The position numbers and the translations under genes were made by a program. A stretch of 49,944 nt of DNA from Sphingomonas sp. PP-CE-1A-559 (GTDB taxonomy: Bacteria; Pseudomonadota; Alphaproteobacteria; Sphingomonadales; Sphingomonadaceae): positions 1-49,944 of the forward strand of contig NZ_SLYA01000012.1 of assembly GCF_004340965.1 (NCBI RefSeq). The letters run 5' to 3'. Shown here piece after piece: positions 35,524 to 43,953 of the stretch. Position 1 is the first letter of the stretch. Each line of letters begins with the position of its first letter. The notes beneath the pieces are model-generated. The model ran no database searches. It had not been told where the DNA came from and worked only from the letters and a program-made list of their open reading frames with translations.

Positions 35524-36015
35524 ATGACAGGTTACTCCTCATCGGGCATCCCGACACTGCTCGCGTTGGCGACGGCGGCGCTGGCTGCGCCGCCCGCGGT
35601 CCATACGCCCGCTCCCGGAAGCCCGGAACGCACCGCGATCGTCAAGACGCTCCACGCGGGCGACGATAGCGCGCAATCGCGTTTCACCTTCCGCGCGTTT
35701 CGCGTCCTTTCGGCCGGCCCGGGTGCGATTGCCTATGTTCGCGGCGCAGGGCCAGTCGGCACCTTCCAGGCCATCCTGAAGCGCGAAGGCCAGGCTGGAT
35801 GGCGCAAAATATGGGGCGAGGGCGAGGGCGGCAGTAACAGCTGCGAAGTCGGCGCGCGGCATTATGCCTGGGCCTTGCAACTTCTCCGGACCTACACGGC
35901 CACCCCCGACGCGATTTTTCCGGGCATCGTTGCGCGGACGAGGGACTTGCGACGCATGGCGAAAGCGGAGCCCGACGTGCAATGCGTCGGTGATTTGGAA
36001 GGCGGCCCCAGCTGA
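35524..36015 (+). CDS. Secreted protein of unknown function (163 aa)
   Basis: A hydrophobic N-terminal segment (IPTLLALATAALAAPPAV) serves as signal peptide. The mature part begins HTPAPGSPERTAIVKTLH and contains FTFRAFRVLSAGPGAIAYVRG and KREGQAGWRKIWGEGEGG, a beta-rich look similar to small secreted proteobacterial proteins that have a PGSPERxAI motif. Single cysteines are in SNSCEVG and VQCVG. An upstream in-frame GTG/ATG would add non-signal residues, so the ATG at 35524 was chosen. Function unknown. Convergent with the next gene. Confidence 0.65.
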   Translation: MTGYSSSGIPTLLALATAALAAPPAVHTPAPGSPERTAIVKTLHAGDDSAQSRFTFRAFRVLSAGPGAIAYVRGAGPVGTFQAILKREGQAGWRKIWGEGEGGSNSCEVGARHYAWALQLLRTYTATPDAIFPGIVARTRDLRRMAKAEPDVQCVGDLEGGPS

Positions 36016-36043
36016 TCGCGGGACACTGGCCCCTCACTTGGCG

Positions 36044-36529
36044 TTATTGATCGGACGCCGCGCTCGATGCCGCCTCCACCACGGCCGAAGCCTGTTCCGC
36101 CATCTGCCTGCAGAGCGTGCGTTCGGACGACTTCTGCGCGCGGGCATTGTCGGCCAGTGACATGGCCTGTCCTTCGCGAACCTCTTCGGGGCGGGCGGGG
36201 TTGCTCGAGTCCATCAGGCCGATCACCTGCGGCCCGACGATATTGCCGCGTCGACCGACGGCTTGCTGAGCAAACGCCGCCGGGGTCACGGTCATGCCTG
36301 CGATCGTCGCGACGACCGACTTGCGGGTATTGGCGACGTCGACGGCAGTGGCGAACCCCTTGCCCATGCAATATTCCATCAGGCCTAGGTGATTGTAGAC
36401 CGAACCGAACGCGGTCTGCAGCTGTTGGTCGGTCGGCAGCTCCTGCGCCCGCGAGGGGCCAAGCGCCAAGGTGCCGGCGAGAATGGTGGCCGTCATGCGA
36501 CCGGCGAGCGCGGTACGAAATTCCTGCAT
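36044..36529 (-). CDS. Secreted protein of unknown function (161 aa)
   Basis: A signal-like start (MTATILAGTLALGPSRAQ after a short head) is followed by a mostly helical protein with alanine-rich stretches (QQLQTAFGSVYNHLGLMEYC, RTLCRQMAEQASAVVEAASSAA) and two cysteines. No known enzyme motif was seen. The start at 36529 is preceded by AGGAGACC-type sequence. It is transcribed in the same direction as the LprI-like gene 9 bp upstream, so they probably form a pair. Confidence 0.6.
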   Translation of the reverse strand: MQEFRTALAGRMTATILAGTLALGPSRAQELPTDQQLQTAFGSVYNHLGLMEYCMGKGFATAVDVANTRKSVVATIAGMTVTPAAFAQQAVGRRGNIVGPQVIGLMDSSNPARPEEVREGQAMSLADNARAQKSSERTLCRQMAEQASAVVEAASSAASDQ

Positions 36530-36538
36530 TCAGGTCTC

Positions 36539-36961
36539 CTAAGCCGGTGCGAGAACGCTTTCGATGTGAGGCCGCGGCAGTAGCGGCGGCGTGCTGTCCA
36601 TATAGGTCAGCCAGTGGAGCCAGATGGTGTATGTCCGCATCCTTGTAAGCCGTATCTGGCAATTCAGTGCCATGCTCCCGCGAATGCTGCCACCGATCCA
36701 GTTTTCATAGACGGCGCCGCATTCGGATGTTCGATAGGCCACCCATGACCGCTCGGCCTGAACAAGCATCTGCTCGGATGCGATTTCACGCTCTTCGCGA
36801 AGGCGCTTGATCGCGGCCTGATAATAGCGGTTCAGCTCGGCATCGGCCTTGTCAAAACGACCTGCGAGGCAAGCGTCGATTTCTTGCGTCGACGATCCAG
36901 GGCATTGGCTAGCATCGGGCACTGCAACGGCTAATGCCAAAGCAAAGATCGCTAACATCAA
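36539..36961 (-). CDS. LprI-like lysozyme inhibitor family protein (DUF1311)
   Basis: 140 residues. A signal peptide (MLAIFALALAVAVPDA) precedes the DUF1311/LprI pattern: SQCPGSSTQEIDACLAGRFDKADAELNRYYQ and later LVQAERSWVAYRTSECGAVYENW and SMALNCQIRLTRMRTY. The four cysteines at conserved spacing imply two disulfides. Proteins of this family are periplasmic, and one mycobacterial member inhibits lysozyme; the role here is not known. Start codons 36961 and 36958 are both possible. Confidence 0.75.
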   Translation of the reverse strand: MMLAIFALALAVAVPDASQCPGSSTQEIDACLAGRFDKADAELNRYYQAAIKRLREEREIASEQMLVQAERSWVAYRTSECGAVYENWIGGSIRGSMALNCQIRLTRMRTYTIWLHWLTYMDSTPPLLPRPHIESVLAPA

Positions 36962-37042
36962 AGGCCTCCAGTCTCGAACATTTGAGCGCCGATCCGCTGC
37001 CCGAAGGGGTCGGGCTTTAAAACGCGCATCCGCAGGATATGG

Positions 37043-38134
37043 CTACGGTGCAGTGGCGCGGGGGAGACGCAGCGATGACCACGGGATGACCGCCCAATCC
37101 GGCGCGTCGCACGGTCGCTGCGCTCTCGGAAAATATGCGCCCAGCCAAAGACCTTTTTCGGAAAGCGCCCACGCCGGAAAATCCCAGACTTCGGGATCAG
37201 AATAATCGCATGCGCCCTCGTCTTCTTTGCTTGGCGGCTCCATCTCTTCGGGATGAAAGCGCTTCAGCAACCCGACAACGCCCAGCGCGAAGCGGTTGCT
37301 GCGATATGTGTACCACGCGTCGCTATCTTCCGCCGGAACCGATTCCGATCCGAAGGGGAACAGCGCGTCCAATACCAATTCCCCGCCGGTCGCCATGTCA
37401 AAGCTATGGCCCTCGGTGCCGAAGTCCGGGTGTGCGGTGCCCGCGCAGCTCCAGCTTTGTGCCCAGAGATAGCTCATATGGTTCACCCCGAGCCAGGGCT
37501 TGTCCGCCTCCGCAACATCGGTGCCGGGCTGTCCGTCCGATCCGGTGCACGCGAACCACGCGGAGACGTTCTGCCATTGGTTGCGGGCAAGAGCGTGGTT
37601 GACCTCCGCCACCGCAGCCGTGGAATAGCCGCCTTCAATCCGGAACAGCCGGATGCCGGAAAGTGGTTCCCGATACCACCGGATCCTCTTGCCGTTGATC
37701 GTCTCGGCCTGCTGCGGGGTGAGGTGAAGACCAGCAAGATGCCAACGCTCATAAACGCTGAGTTTAGTCGGCAGGTCGGCCGGAAGGCTGGCCGGACCGG
37801 CCGTAGGATGCAGACTTACGGCCAGGCGTCTGGCCTTCGCAGTCGTCAGCGTGCCGACAAGCTTCGGTCCAATTCGCTTCAGGAGCAGGTGATCGCCGGT
37901 CGTTCGCGACTCCAGCGTCAGTGTCGTTCCCGTCGCCGTCCCGGACAGATCAATGTCGAGCCGCGACGTCTGGTAGAAATAGTGACCATCGACCTCGCCC
38001 TTGTCCTCCGTCATCGCGACGACGATGCGCGCGGTACCGGCCACGCCTTCGAACACCGTTTCCGGCGCAGCCGAAGCGCTTGCTGGCAGTATAAGAGCGC
38101 AGAACGCACCGGCTAGAGCATGAAGTCGATGCAT
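37043..38134 (-). CDS. Exported protein, DUF3298/RsiV-like C-terminal region
   Basis: 363 residues with a signal peptide ending ASASA. The second half resembles DUF3298/RsiV-like domains: WQNVSAWFACTGS, NHMSYLWAQSWSCAGTAHPDFGTEGHSFDMATGGELVLDALF (split) and a C-terminal GLWLGAYFPRAQRPCDAPDWAVIPWSSLRL. The ATG at 38134 gives the signal sequence directly. Six or so cysteines suggest periplasmic disulfides. Function unknown; resemblance is by pattern only. Confidence 0.65.
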   Translation of the reverse strand: MHRLHALAGAFCALILPASASAAPETVFEGVAGTARIVVAMTEDKGEVDGHYFYQTSRLDIDLSGTATGTTLTLESRTTGDHLLLKRIGPKLVGTLTTAKARRLAVSLHPTAGPASLPADLPTKLSVYERWHLAGLHLTPQQAETINGKRIRWYREPLSGIRLFRIEGGYSTAAVAEVNHALARNQWQNVSAWFACTGSDGQPGTDVAEADKPWLGVNHMSYLWAQSWSCAGTAHPDFGTEGHSFDMATGGELVLDALFPFGSESVPAEDSDAWYTYRSNRFALGVVGLLKRFHPEEMEPPSKEDEGACDYSDPEVWDFPAWALSEKGLWLGAYFPRAQRPCDAPDWAVIPWSSLRLPRATAP

Positions 38135-38345
38135 GGGAAGACCGAACCATTGGGTGCGCGTGAGGCACCGCGTTAAGGCATCTCCACGCCGACGGCGACG
38201 GCAAATTGCCATGTCGAGTGAGCTGCAATCGGGGCCGTCACGCGCCGCCTAAAGCGCGTCGCGGCGTGCCTTCAGAGGCATGAACTTTTTCGATCGGAGG
38301 CGTCGTGCTACGCGGCGCCCCTGAGTGTCGGCCAAAGGATGGATC

Positions 38346-39038
38346 GTGTTCAAGCGAGTTGGATCGGCGGTAGCGGCCATGGGATTGCTAGTCACCTCCG
38401 GGGCGTATGCCGCGACACGTTCGCCCATCGATCTGCAATGTACGGCGGTCACGACCTGGGCATGCGCGGAAGCAAGCGCTTGCGAGCGGCGCGGCGACGA
38501 GGCCAAGGAAAGCTACAGCTTCGACTTGGTGGCGATGACGTATCAGGCGCCGCACGATCGGGGAGCAATCACCGAATTCGCAACCGACGACGGCGGCTTC
38601 ATGACCTTCGTGCTCAGTGGTGGCCGACGTTACGTCCACAAGAACGCCGATGCCGGCGACCCGATGACATCGTTCCTGTACATGTCGTCGCACGATATGC
38701 GCGAGCTGCGGTGCAACGCCCGCTATGCCCCGGACGCATCAGCCGTTGCATCCGACGCCAGCCGCGGTCTTACCGGTCATTACTACCTGTCAGGTGTGAT
38801 GGAGACGGGATCGGAGCTGGTGCTACGCCCCGACGGAAGCTTTGCCTGGTTCATGAGCTATGGCGCCGCGGATCAAGCGGCGGAGGGCAAGTGGCGGATC
38901 GATGGCGAAGCGGTCCTTCTGGAAGCCGGTCCCAGCGCTGGCGCAGAACCGGCCTTCCGGCAATTGCGGCTGCGGATCGACCATGGTGCGCTGCTCCTGA
39001 ACGGCGCAGGTAAGGGCCGGTACGAGCGGCATCCGTAA
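38346..39038 (+). CDS. Secreted protein of unknown function (230 aa)
   Basis: The GTG at 38346 follows AAAGGATGG and gives a clean signal peptide (FKRVGSAVAAMGLLVTSGAYA); a GTG at 38325 is possible. The N-terminal part has four close cysteines (LQCTAVTTWACAEASACERRG) and the C-terminal part a beta domain (GLTGHYYLSGVMETGSELVLRPDGSFAWFMSYG) of the kind seen in small secreted beta-barrel proteins. Divergent from the DUF3298-like gene. No function assigned. Confidence 0.65.
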   Translation: MFKRVGSAVAAMGLLVTSGAYAATRSPIDLQCTAVTTWACAEASACERRGDEAKESYSFDLVAMTYQAPHDRGAITEFATDDGGFMTFVLSGGRRYVHKNADAGDPMTSFLYMSSHDMRELRCNARYAPDASAVASDASRGLTGHYYLSGVMETGSELVLRPDGSFAWFMSYGAADQAAEGKWRIDGEAVLLEAGPSAGAEPAFRQLRLRIDHGALLLNGAGKGRYERHP

Positions 39039-39082
39039 ACGCTGGAGTTGATCCTGCTTGATGGCGGGGTAATACCCCGAGC

Positions 39083-39829
39083 ATGGATCATCGCCACCAC
39101 TGCACGACCACGTTGCCGACGCGCTCTGCTCTCAGGCGTATTCCAGTACGAGCGATGATCGCCGCCGTGGTCGCCAGCGCGTTGGCGGCATCGTCATCCG
39201 TGGCCCAAGCCGAGGATGAGGCGGTGCCGACGCCGGCTTCGCTGACGCAGGTGCTGTCCTGTCAGTCGCGCGACGCGCTCGGAACCTTCGCCGAGCTGCT
39301 TTTCCTGCAGAATCGCCCGCCGGCGTGGATGCGCCCGAGTAAACTGCCCAAGGCGCTCGACGGTATGATCGGGTTGTATGGCTTCGCGGTCGAGGGAAAT
39401 GTCTCTGTGTTCGGGGAGCCGGTCGACCACGTCTATTTTATGAGCGACTGGGTCGTCGCGCTGCTGCCCCGCGCAAGCGCCGAGCGGGTGATTGCTGCCC
39501 AGAAGATGACGCGCGCGCCGATCGCGATGACGGAACAATATTACCGTTTCGTCGATCCCGAGATTGGGCCGATGATCGGCGGGTTCGCGCCGACCGGTGA
39601 TGCAATGTCGAAAGTGTTTGTCGATGCCTTCGGCGGCGATCCGGCGGCGAAGATCGCGAAGGGGCCGCCGTCGCCGGATCTGAAAATGCTGCTGGTCGGG
39701 TGCAACTACACCGTGGCGTCTCAGGAGAATTTCCTGGCCGCGGCACATGGCGCCGAGGATACGATGCGCAAGGCGGGCGCGGATATTCGACGGATGGTCG
39801 AAGAGGGTGAGGCTCGCCCGCCACGGTGA
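39083..39829 (+). CDS. Secreted protein of unknown function (248 aa)
   Basis: A basic head and hydrophobic segment (MIAAVVASALAASSSVAQAE) form a signal peptide; an internal ATG at 39155 would start right at the hydrophobic part. The mature protein has LSCQSRDALGTFAEL, LYGFAVEGNVSVFGEPVDHVYFMSDWVVALLP and VGCNYTVASQENFL. It follows the previous secreted protein by 44 bp and may be co-transcribed. No family recognised. Confidence 0.65.
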   Translation: MDHRHHCTTTLPTRSALRRIPVRAMIAAVVASALAASSSVAQAEDEAVPTPASLTQVLSCQSRDALGTFAELLFLQNRPPAWMRPSKLPKALDGMIGLYGFAVEGNVSVFGEPVDHVYFMSDWVVALLPRASAERVIAAQKMTRAPIAMTEQYYRFVDPEIGPMIGGFAPTGDAMSKVFVDAFGGDPAAKIAKGPPSPDLKMLLVGCNYTVASQENFLAAAHGAEDTMRKAGADIRRMVEEGEARPPR

Positions 39830-40217
39830 TTATTTTGCGGAAGGCGCGCAGCTGGGAGTGGCAAGACTGCGGGGCGACCTCCCAGGATGGCTTTGAATAA
39901 AGCAGATCATCACGATCGCCAAATACCCAGAATGCCCGGTGGCCGACTACATTCCACAGTCTGTCTATGATTGGGCAAAGGATCTTCGCGGTAGAGCCTT
40001 TTTCCCCCTCTTAGAACGGAACCGGGCGTGCTGCAGAGATGTGGTGATTAACGAACGTCCGTAATTAGATGGCGACAGTCACATGCGAATGTCCACAAGT
40101 GGTCATGCCGTCGATCGGCGATGGTACGGTCGTTTTGCAGGTTCTTGGGCCTGTCGGTTTTGGAAACGCAGTCTACTCAGGGCTCATCGCCGATTTAAGG
40201 CGAGGGGGAATTTGCTC
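39830..40217 (+). other. 388-bp region without a confident gene
   Basis: A frame from about 39897 to a TAA at 40064 reads like protein (IAKYPECPVADYIPQSVYDW, LLERNRACCRDVVINERP), but it lacks a good start: a GTG at 39939 would give 41 residues. It may be a remnant. Around 40085-40110 sequence such as GCGAATGTCCACAAGTGGTC faintly recalls the intergenic repeat. The promoter of the SrpA-like gene should lie in the last 100 bases. Confidence 0.35.
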
Positions 40218-41249
40218 ATGTCGAAGGTCAATGGCCAAACCCTGGCGGCGTCGCGATCACGCTCCTTTTGCGCGAGAGCACTCAGCAACACCCTCCGTTC
40301 GGCTGCTTCAACGGCGCTATTGCTCACCGCGACCGCGAACGCACAGGATAAGCCTGTCGAAACGGGGCGAGACCTGGTCGAGGATCTCCACACCGCGTTT
40401 GGCGAGCATCACGCGCGCGCCGTGCACGCCAAGGGTATCATTCTCGAGGGGCGGTTCGAGCCGACCAGCGCCGCGCGAGCGCTGAGCCGGGCTCCACTGT
40501 TCGAGCACGGTACGCCGATCATCGTGCGCTTTTCGAACTTCACGGGTTTTCCGAACATTCCCGACAATGATCCCGGAGCCAACCCTCGCGGCATGGCGGT
40601 AAAGTTCGGTTCGCCAACCAATCCCTTGCTCGACATCGTCACGCACAATTTCGACGGGTTCCCGACGCGGACCGCCACGGAGTTCGGCGCGCTGTTGCGT
40701 GCGATCGGCACGAGTGGTCCGGGGGTTGCCGCACCGACGCCGCTCGACGGGTTTCTTGCCACACATCCAGATGCCAAGACGTTCCTGACAACACAGCACC
40801 CGGCGCCGCTGAGTTACGCGACGACGGCATATTTTGGGGTCAATGCGGTGACTTTCACCGATCGCAAGGGGCGTGCGCGACCGGTGCGCTATCGCTTCGT
40901 CCCCGCAGCGGGCGAGCATTATTTCGGTACCGGGGCGGGCCCGGCGCCTGACTATCTGCAACCTGAGATCGCCAAACGCGTAAAGGACGGGCCGGTCCGC
41001 TTCGACTGGTACGCGCAGCTCGGCGAGCGCGGGGACCTGCTCGAGGATCCGTCGATCGCGTGGCCGCCGAGCCGGAAACTGGTAAAGCTGGGCACGATCA
41101 CCATCGCGGTGCTGGCTGCGAACACCGCCGAAGCCGACCGTGCGCTGACATTCCTGCCGGGGCGGATGCCAGACGGAATCGCCGCCGCCGACCCGATGCT
41201 CGCGATCCGTACCGAGGCCTACCCGGTATCGTTCGGCGAGCGGCAATAA
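40218..41249 (+). CDS. Exported catalase-related (SrpA-like) haem peroxidase
   Basis: 343 residues. A long signal region ends at TANAQ (about residue 43). The catalase-fold core has AKGIILEGRFEPT, PIIVRFSNFTGFPNIPDNDPGANPRGMAVKF (split), a region equivalent to the catalase haem pocket, and DLLEDPSIAWPPSRKLVKLGTI near the end. It is shorter than true catalases (about 480), fitting the SrpA/catalase-related peroxidase group. The start at 40218 follows GAGGGGGAA. In the longer open frame the upstream residues are not protein-like. Periplasmic removal of peroxides is inferred; the first SrpA protein was described as sulfur-regulated in cyanobacteria. Confidence 0.85.
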   Translation: MSKVNGQTLAASRSRSFCARALSNTLRSAASTALLLTATANAQDKPVETGRDLVEDLHTAFGEHHARAVHAKGIILEGRFEPTSAARALSRAPLFEHGTPIIVRFSNFTGFPNIPDNDPGANPRGMAVKFGSPTNPLLDIVTHNFDGFPTRTATEFGALLRAIGTSGPGVAAPTPLDGFLATHPDAKTFLTTQHPAPLSYATTAYFGVNAVTFTDRKGRARPVRYRFVPAAGEHYFGTGAGPAPDYLQPEIAKRVKDGPVRFDWYAQLGERGDLLEDPSIAWPPSRKLVKLGTITIAVLAANTAEADRALTFLPGRMPDGIAAADPMLAIRTEAYPVSFGERQ

Positions 41250-41362
41250 TTCGCGGCCGCTCGCCCGTGGTGCAATGGAAAATCGCCAATGTTGAAGCCG
41301 CGTCGGTACGACCCCGCGAGTACCGTGTCGTTCGGTGCGGGCGCGTTTAAGGAAACCCAGTC

Positions 41363-41815
41363 ATGACGGCGACCCAGCATGCAACGGCCGCACGGGACGC
41401 GAAGCGGCGACATGCGGAGGCGCTCGGTATCGACGAGGCCTTTGTCGCGCGAATGATCGAGAGATTCTACGCCAAGGTGCGGCAAGACGACGTCCTGGGA
41501 CCGATCTTTGCGGCGCATGTCGTCGACTGGACGCCGCATCTCGTACAGATGAACCGCTTCTGGCGCTCGGTGCTGTTCAGCTCGGGCGAGTTCGCGGGAA
41601 ATCCGATGCTCAAGCACGTCGTCATTCCCGATCTCGGGCGTCCTGAGTTCGCCCATTGGCTCATGCTGTTCGAGGAGACGCTAGGCGAAATCGGTACGGA
41701 TGCGGCACGGGATCATGTGATTGAGCGCGCCCGGAACATCGCGAACAGCCTGCTCAGCGCGGCGATCGTGCACCGCGGCGGCGGCCTTGGCCCTAGCAAG
41801 GCCGATATGCTCTAA
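41363..41815 (+). CDS. Group III truncated hemoglobin
   Basis: 150 residues matching group III (trHbP/Ctb-like): MIERFYAKVRQDDVLGPIF (31-49), DWTPHLVQMNRFWRSVLF, GNPMLKHVVIPDL and the proximal histidine H98 in FAHWLMLFEETL. Members bind O2 or NO and are linked to NO and oxidative stress. It stands 113 bp after the SrpA-like gene on the same strand. Confidence 0.92.
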   Translation: MTATQHATAARDAKRRHAEALGIDEAFVARMIERFYAKVRQDDVLGPIFAAHVVDWTPHLVQMNRFWRSVLFSSGEFAGNPMLKHVVIPDLGRPEFAHWLMLFEETLGEIGTDAARDHVIERARNIANSLLSAAIVHRGGGLGPSKADML

Positions 41816-41840
41816 GCTGCGACGCGCGGGACTCTCTCGG

Positions 41841-42500
41841 TCATCGAAGGGGCCGGGTCCGCACAGTCCCGTGCTGCTGCGCGCGCAACGCATCGATCAG
41901 CAATCGCACTTGTCGCTGGACGCGGGGCACGACGGAAGCATCGCGAAGCGCGTCCGCGGCAAACGCGTCATCGGCGAACGCGAGTGCATCGGGCATCACG
42001 ATCACACCCATGCGCTGGAGAATCGTGCGAAGGTGCTGCAGCGCGATCGCGCCGCTCTCGACGTCTTCGGAGACGGACATGATCGCTGCGATCTTGTTGC
42101 GGAAAGGGGCGAGGCTGCCGGTGCCGAAGGTTGGCTGAGATCCCCATTCGAGAGCGTTCTTGAGCACGACCGAGACCGAACCGTTATACCCCGGGGAACA
42201 GATGAGCAGGCCGTCGTGCGCGCACAGGATCTGCCGGATGACCAGAACGCCCTGCGGAACCACTGCCTCTTCAAGGCCCGGAACATAGACGGGCAACTCC
42301 AGATCACGGAGATCCAGTACCGAGACATCGGCCTCGACCGTGATGGCGGCGTCGATCGCCAGGTCGAGCAGCCGCGCATTGCGTGATCCGCTGTGTGCGC
42401 TTCCGGACAGGGCCAGCAGCGCGATCCGGCTGCCGGCCGGCATGCGCTGCGATCTATCCGATGCGGGCTTGTCATCGGGCGGGGGCGGTTGGTCGTTCAC
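41841..42500 (-). CDS. NADPH-dependent FMN reductase (SsuE/YieF superfamily)
   Basis: 219 residues. After a proline/charged head of about 25 residues it shows the flavodoxin-like FMN loop SGSAHSGSRNARLL (32-45) and SPGYNGSVSVVLKNALEWGS (102-121), typical of this family. It reduces FMN with NAD(P)H, or quinones and chromate. It could supply FMNH2 to the several LLM and DszC-like enzymes upstream, which lack a reductase of their own; that link is speculation based on the window. Divergent from the NmrA-like operon. Confidence 0.88.
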   Translation of the reverse strand: MNDQPPPPDDKPASDRSQRMPAGSRIALLALSGSAHSGSRNARLLDLAIDAAITVEADVSVLDLRDLELPVYVPGLEEAVVPQGVLVIRQILCAHDGLLICSPGYNGSVSVVLKNALEWGSQPTFGTGSLAPFRNKIAAIMSVSEDVESGAIALQHLRTILQRMGVIVMPDALAFADDAFAADALRDASVVPRVQRQVRLLIDALRAQQHGTVRTRPLR

Positions 42501-42551
42501 GCCGCGATACCATCAGTCGGAGGGCTCCGGCGTAAGGCCCAAGAGCTGACG

Positions 42552-42596
42552 CAGCGACTATACCAAACGCTGGGATGCCAGCTTGGTACAGCGACT
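42552..42596. promoter_or_regulatory. Inverted repeat flanked by direct repeats in divergent promoter
   Basis: TACCAA-AC-GCTGG-GATG-CCAGC-TTGGTA (42561-42588) pairs 11 bases with a 2-base bulge. It is flanked on both sides by CAGCGACT (42552-42559 and 42589-42596). It lies between the FMN reductase and the NmrA-like operon, 107 bp before the latter's ATG. Likely an operator for a stress-responsive regulator. Confidence 0.45.
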
Positions 42597-42702
42597 TTGC
42601 CATATCTCGGGTCTCCAACGGACTCCGCTTGGAAGTTAATACAGATCAACAGGACGGCTTCGGCGTCGCGCTGTGTACCTATTCCAGCGGAAGGCAGAAT
42701 TC

Positions 42703-43464
42703 ATGAAGATCGTAGTGATTGGCGGAACCGGGCTGATCGGTTCGAAGGTCGTCGGCAAGCTGGCCGCGCTTGGCCATGACGCGCTCGCCGCAGCGCCCAG
42801 CACGGGCGTCGACATGATCACCGGCGAGGGCTTGGCTGCGGCGCTCGATGGTGCCGAGATCGTCATCGACATGGCGAACTCGCCGTCGTTCGAGGACCAG
42901 GCGGCGATGGATTTCTTCACGACCGCGGGCCGAAACCTGATTGCGGCGGAGACCGTCGCTGGCGTGAAGCTGCACGTCGCGCTGTCGGTAGTCGGCACCG
43001 AGCATCTGCAGGGCAGCGGGTATTTCCGCGCGAAGCTCGCCCAGGAGACGCTGATCGAGGCGGGGCCGATACCCTATACGCTGCTCCACGCGACGCAGTT
43101 TATGGAGTTCCTGCGCGGGATCGCCCAGTCCGCGACCGAAGGCGACACCGTGCGGCTGTCGCACGCGCTGATCCAGCCGATGGCCGCCGAGGACGTCGCC
43201 GATGCGGTGGTCGAGGCTGCGCTCGCGCCGGCGGTGAACGGGACGATCGAAGTCGGCGGCCCCGAGACATTCCCGATCGACGAGATCGTCTCGCGCGTGC
43301 TCGCCCATGACAGGGATCCGCGGACCGTCGTGGTCGATCCGGAGGCGCGCTATTTCGGCGTAAAGCTCGAGCAGAATTCGCTGATCCCCGGCCCTGACGC
43401 GAAGCTCGGCAGGACGCGCTTCGACTGGTGGATCGAGAACGTCGCGCCGCCGCCCAAGCGCTGA
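42703..43464 (+). CDS. NmrA-like NAD(P)-binding protein
   Basis: 253 residues beginning MKIVVIGGTGLIGSKVVGKL, an atypical-SDR/NmrA Rossmann motif (GGTGLIG). Further matches are ALDGAEIVIDMANSP, VALSVVGTEHLQGSGYFRAKLAQETLIEAG and YTLLHATQFMEFL. Members act as NAD(P) sensors or NADPH:quinone reductases. The ATG at 42703 follows AAGG. First gene of a redox-stress operon; a paralogue is at 45842. Confidence 0.88.
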   Translation: MKIVVIGGTGLIGSKVVGKLAALGHDALAAAPSTGVDMITGEGLAAALDGAEIVIDMANSPSFEDQAAMDFFTTAGRNLIAAETVAGVKLHVALSVVGTEHLQGSGYFRAKLAQETLIEAGPIPYTLLHATQFMEFLRGIAQSATEGDTVRLSHALIQPMAAEDVADAVVEAALAPAVNGTIEVGGPETFPIDEIVSRVLAHDRDPRTVVVDPEARYFGVKLEQNSLIPGPDAKLGRTRFDWWIENVAPPPKR

Positions 43465-43498
43465 CGAGGTCAGCACATTCCTTTGCAGGAGATAGACG

Positions 43499-43909
43499 GT
43501 GAAGACATTCTGCCTCGGCCTGGGGGTCGTGCTCGGCATCGGTGCGGTCGCGAACGGCCTCTGCATGCTCGCGTCGCCGACCGGCTGGTATTTCGCGGTG
43601 CCCGGCGTGACCACGACCGGCCCGTTCAACCAGCATTTCATCCGCGATATCGGCCTGATCTACCTCTTTCTGGGCGGTGCATTTTTGTTCGGTGCCGCCC
43701 GCCCGCACTACCGGGTCGTCGCCTGGGCCGCGCCGGCCTTGTGGCTCTCGGGGCATGCGCTGTTCCACTTCTGGGAAGTCGCGGTCGGCATCTGCGGTAC
43801 GTCCGCGCTGGCGCGTGACTTCCCCGCGGTGACGCTGCCCGCGCTGCTCGGCACGCTGATCGCGGTGTGGGCGATCGGCGATCGCCGCGCGGCACGACAT
43901 CCCGCCTGA
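43499..43909 (+). CDS. Small membrane protein of unknown function
   Basis: 136 residues with four probable membrane helices (LGLGVVLGIGAVANGLCML, DIGLIYLFLGGAFLFGAA, VVAWAAPALWLSGHALFHFW, LPALLGTLIAVWAIG). It starts at GTG 43499 with CAGGAGATA upstream. Conserved-looking polar spots include PFNQHFIRDIG and GHALFHFWE. It is second in the operon. No function assigned. Confidence 0.75.
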   Translation: MKTFCLGLGVVLGIGAVANGLCMLASPTGWYFAVPGVTTTGPFNQHFIRDIGLIYLFLGGAFLFGAARPHYRVVAWAAPALWLSGHALFHFWEVAVGICGTSALARDFPAVTLPALLGTLIAVWAIGDRRAARHPA

Positions 43910-43910
43910 C

Positions 43911-43946
43911 CCGATCTCATTTCAAGGGCCGATCTCATTTCAAGGA
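43911..43946 (+). repeat. Tandem 18-bp duplication carrying the ribosome-binding site
   Basis: CCGATCTCATTTCAAGGG is followed directly by CCGATCTCATTTCAAGGA, 17 of 18 identical. Each unit ends in the CAAGG of a ribosome-binding site, and only the second is properly spaced for the AhpD-like ATG at 43954. A recent duplication in the translation start region. Confidence 0.8.
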
Positions 43947-43953
43947 TAGTATC

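Noticed and set aside
39897..40064. Possible small protein before the SrpA-like gene
   Set aside because: Protein-like residues but no acceptable start codon or ribosome site; kept only as a note for that intergenic region.
40083..40217. N-terminal extension of the SrpA-like protein from 40083
   Set aside because: Upstream residues are tryptophan/arginine-rich and not signal-like; the ATG at 40218 has a ribosome site and gives a proper signal peptide.
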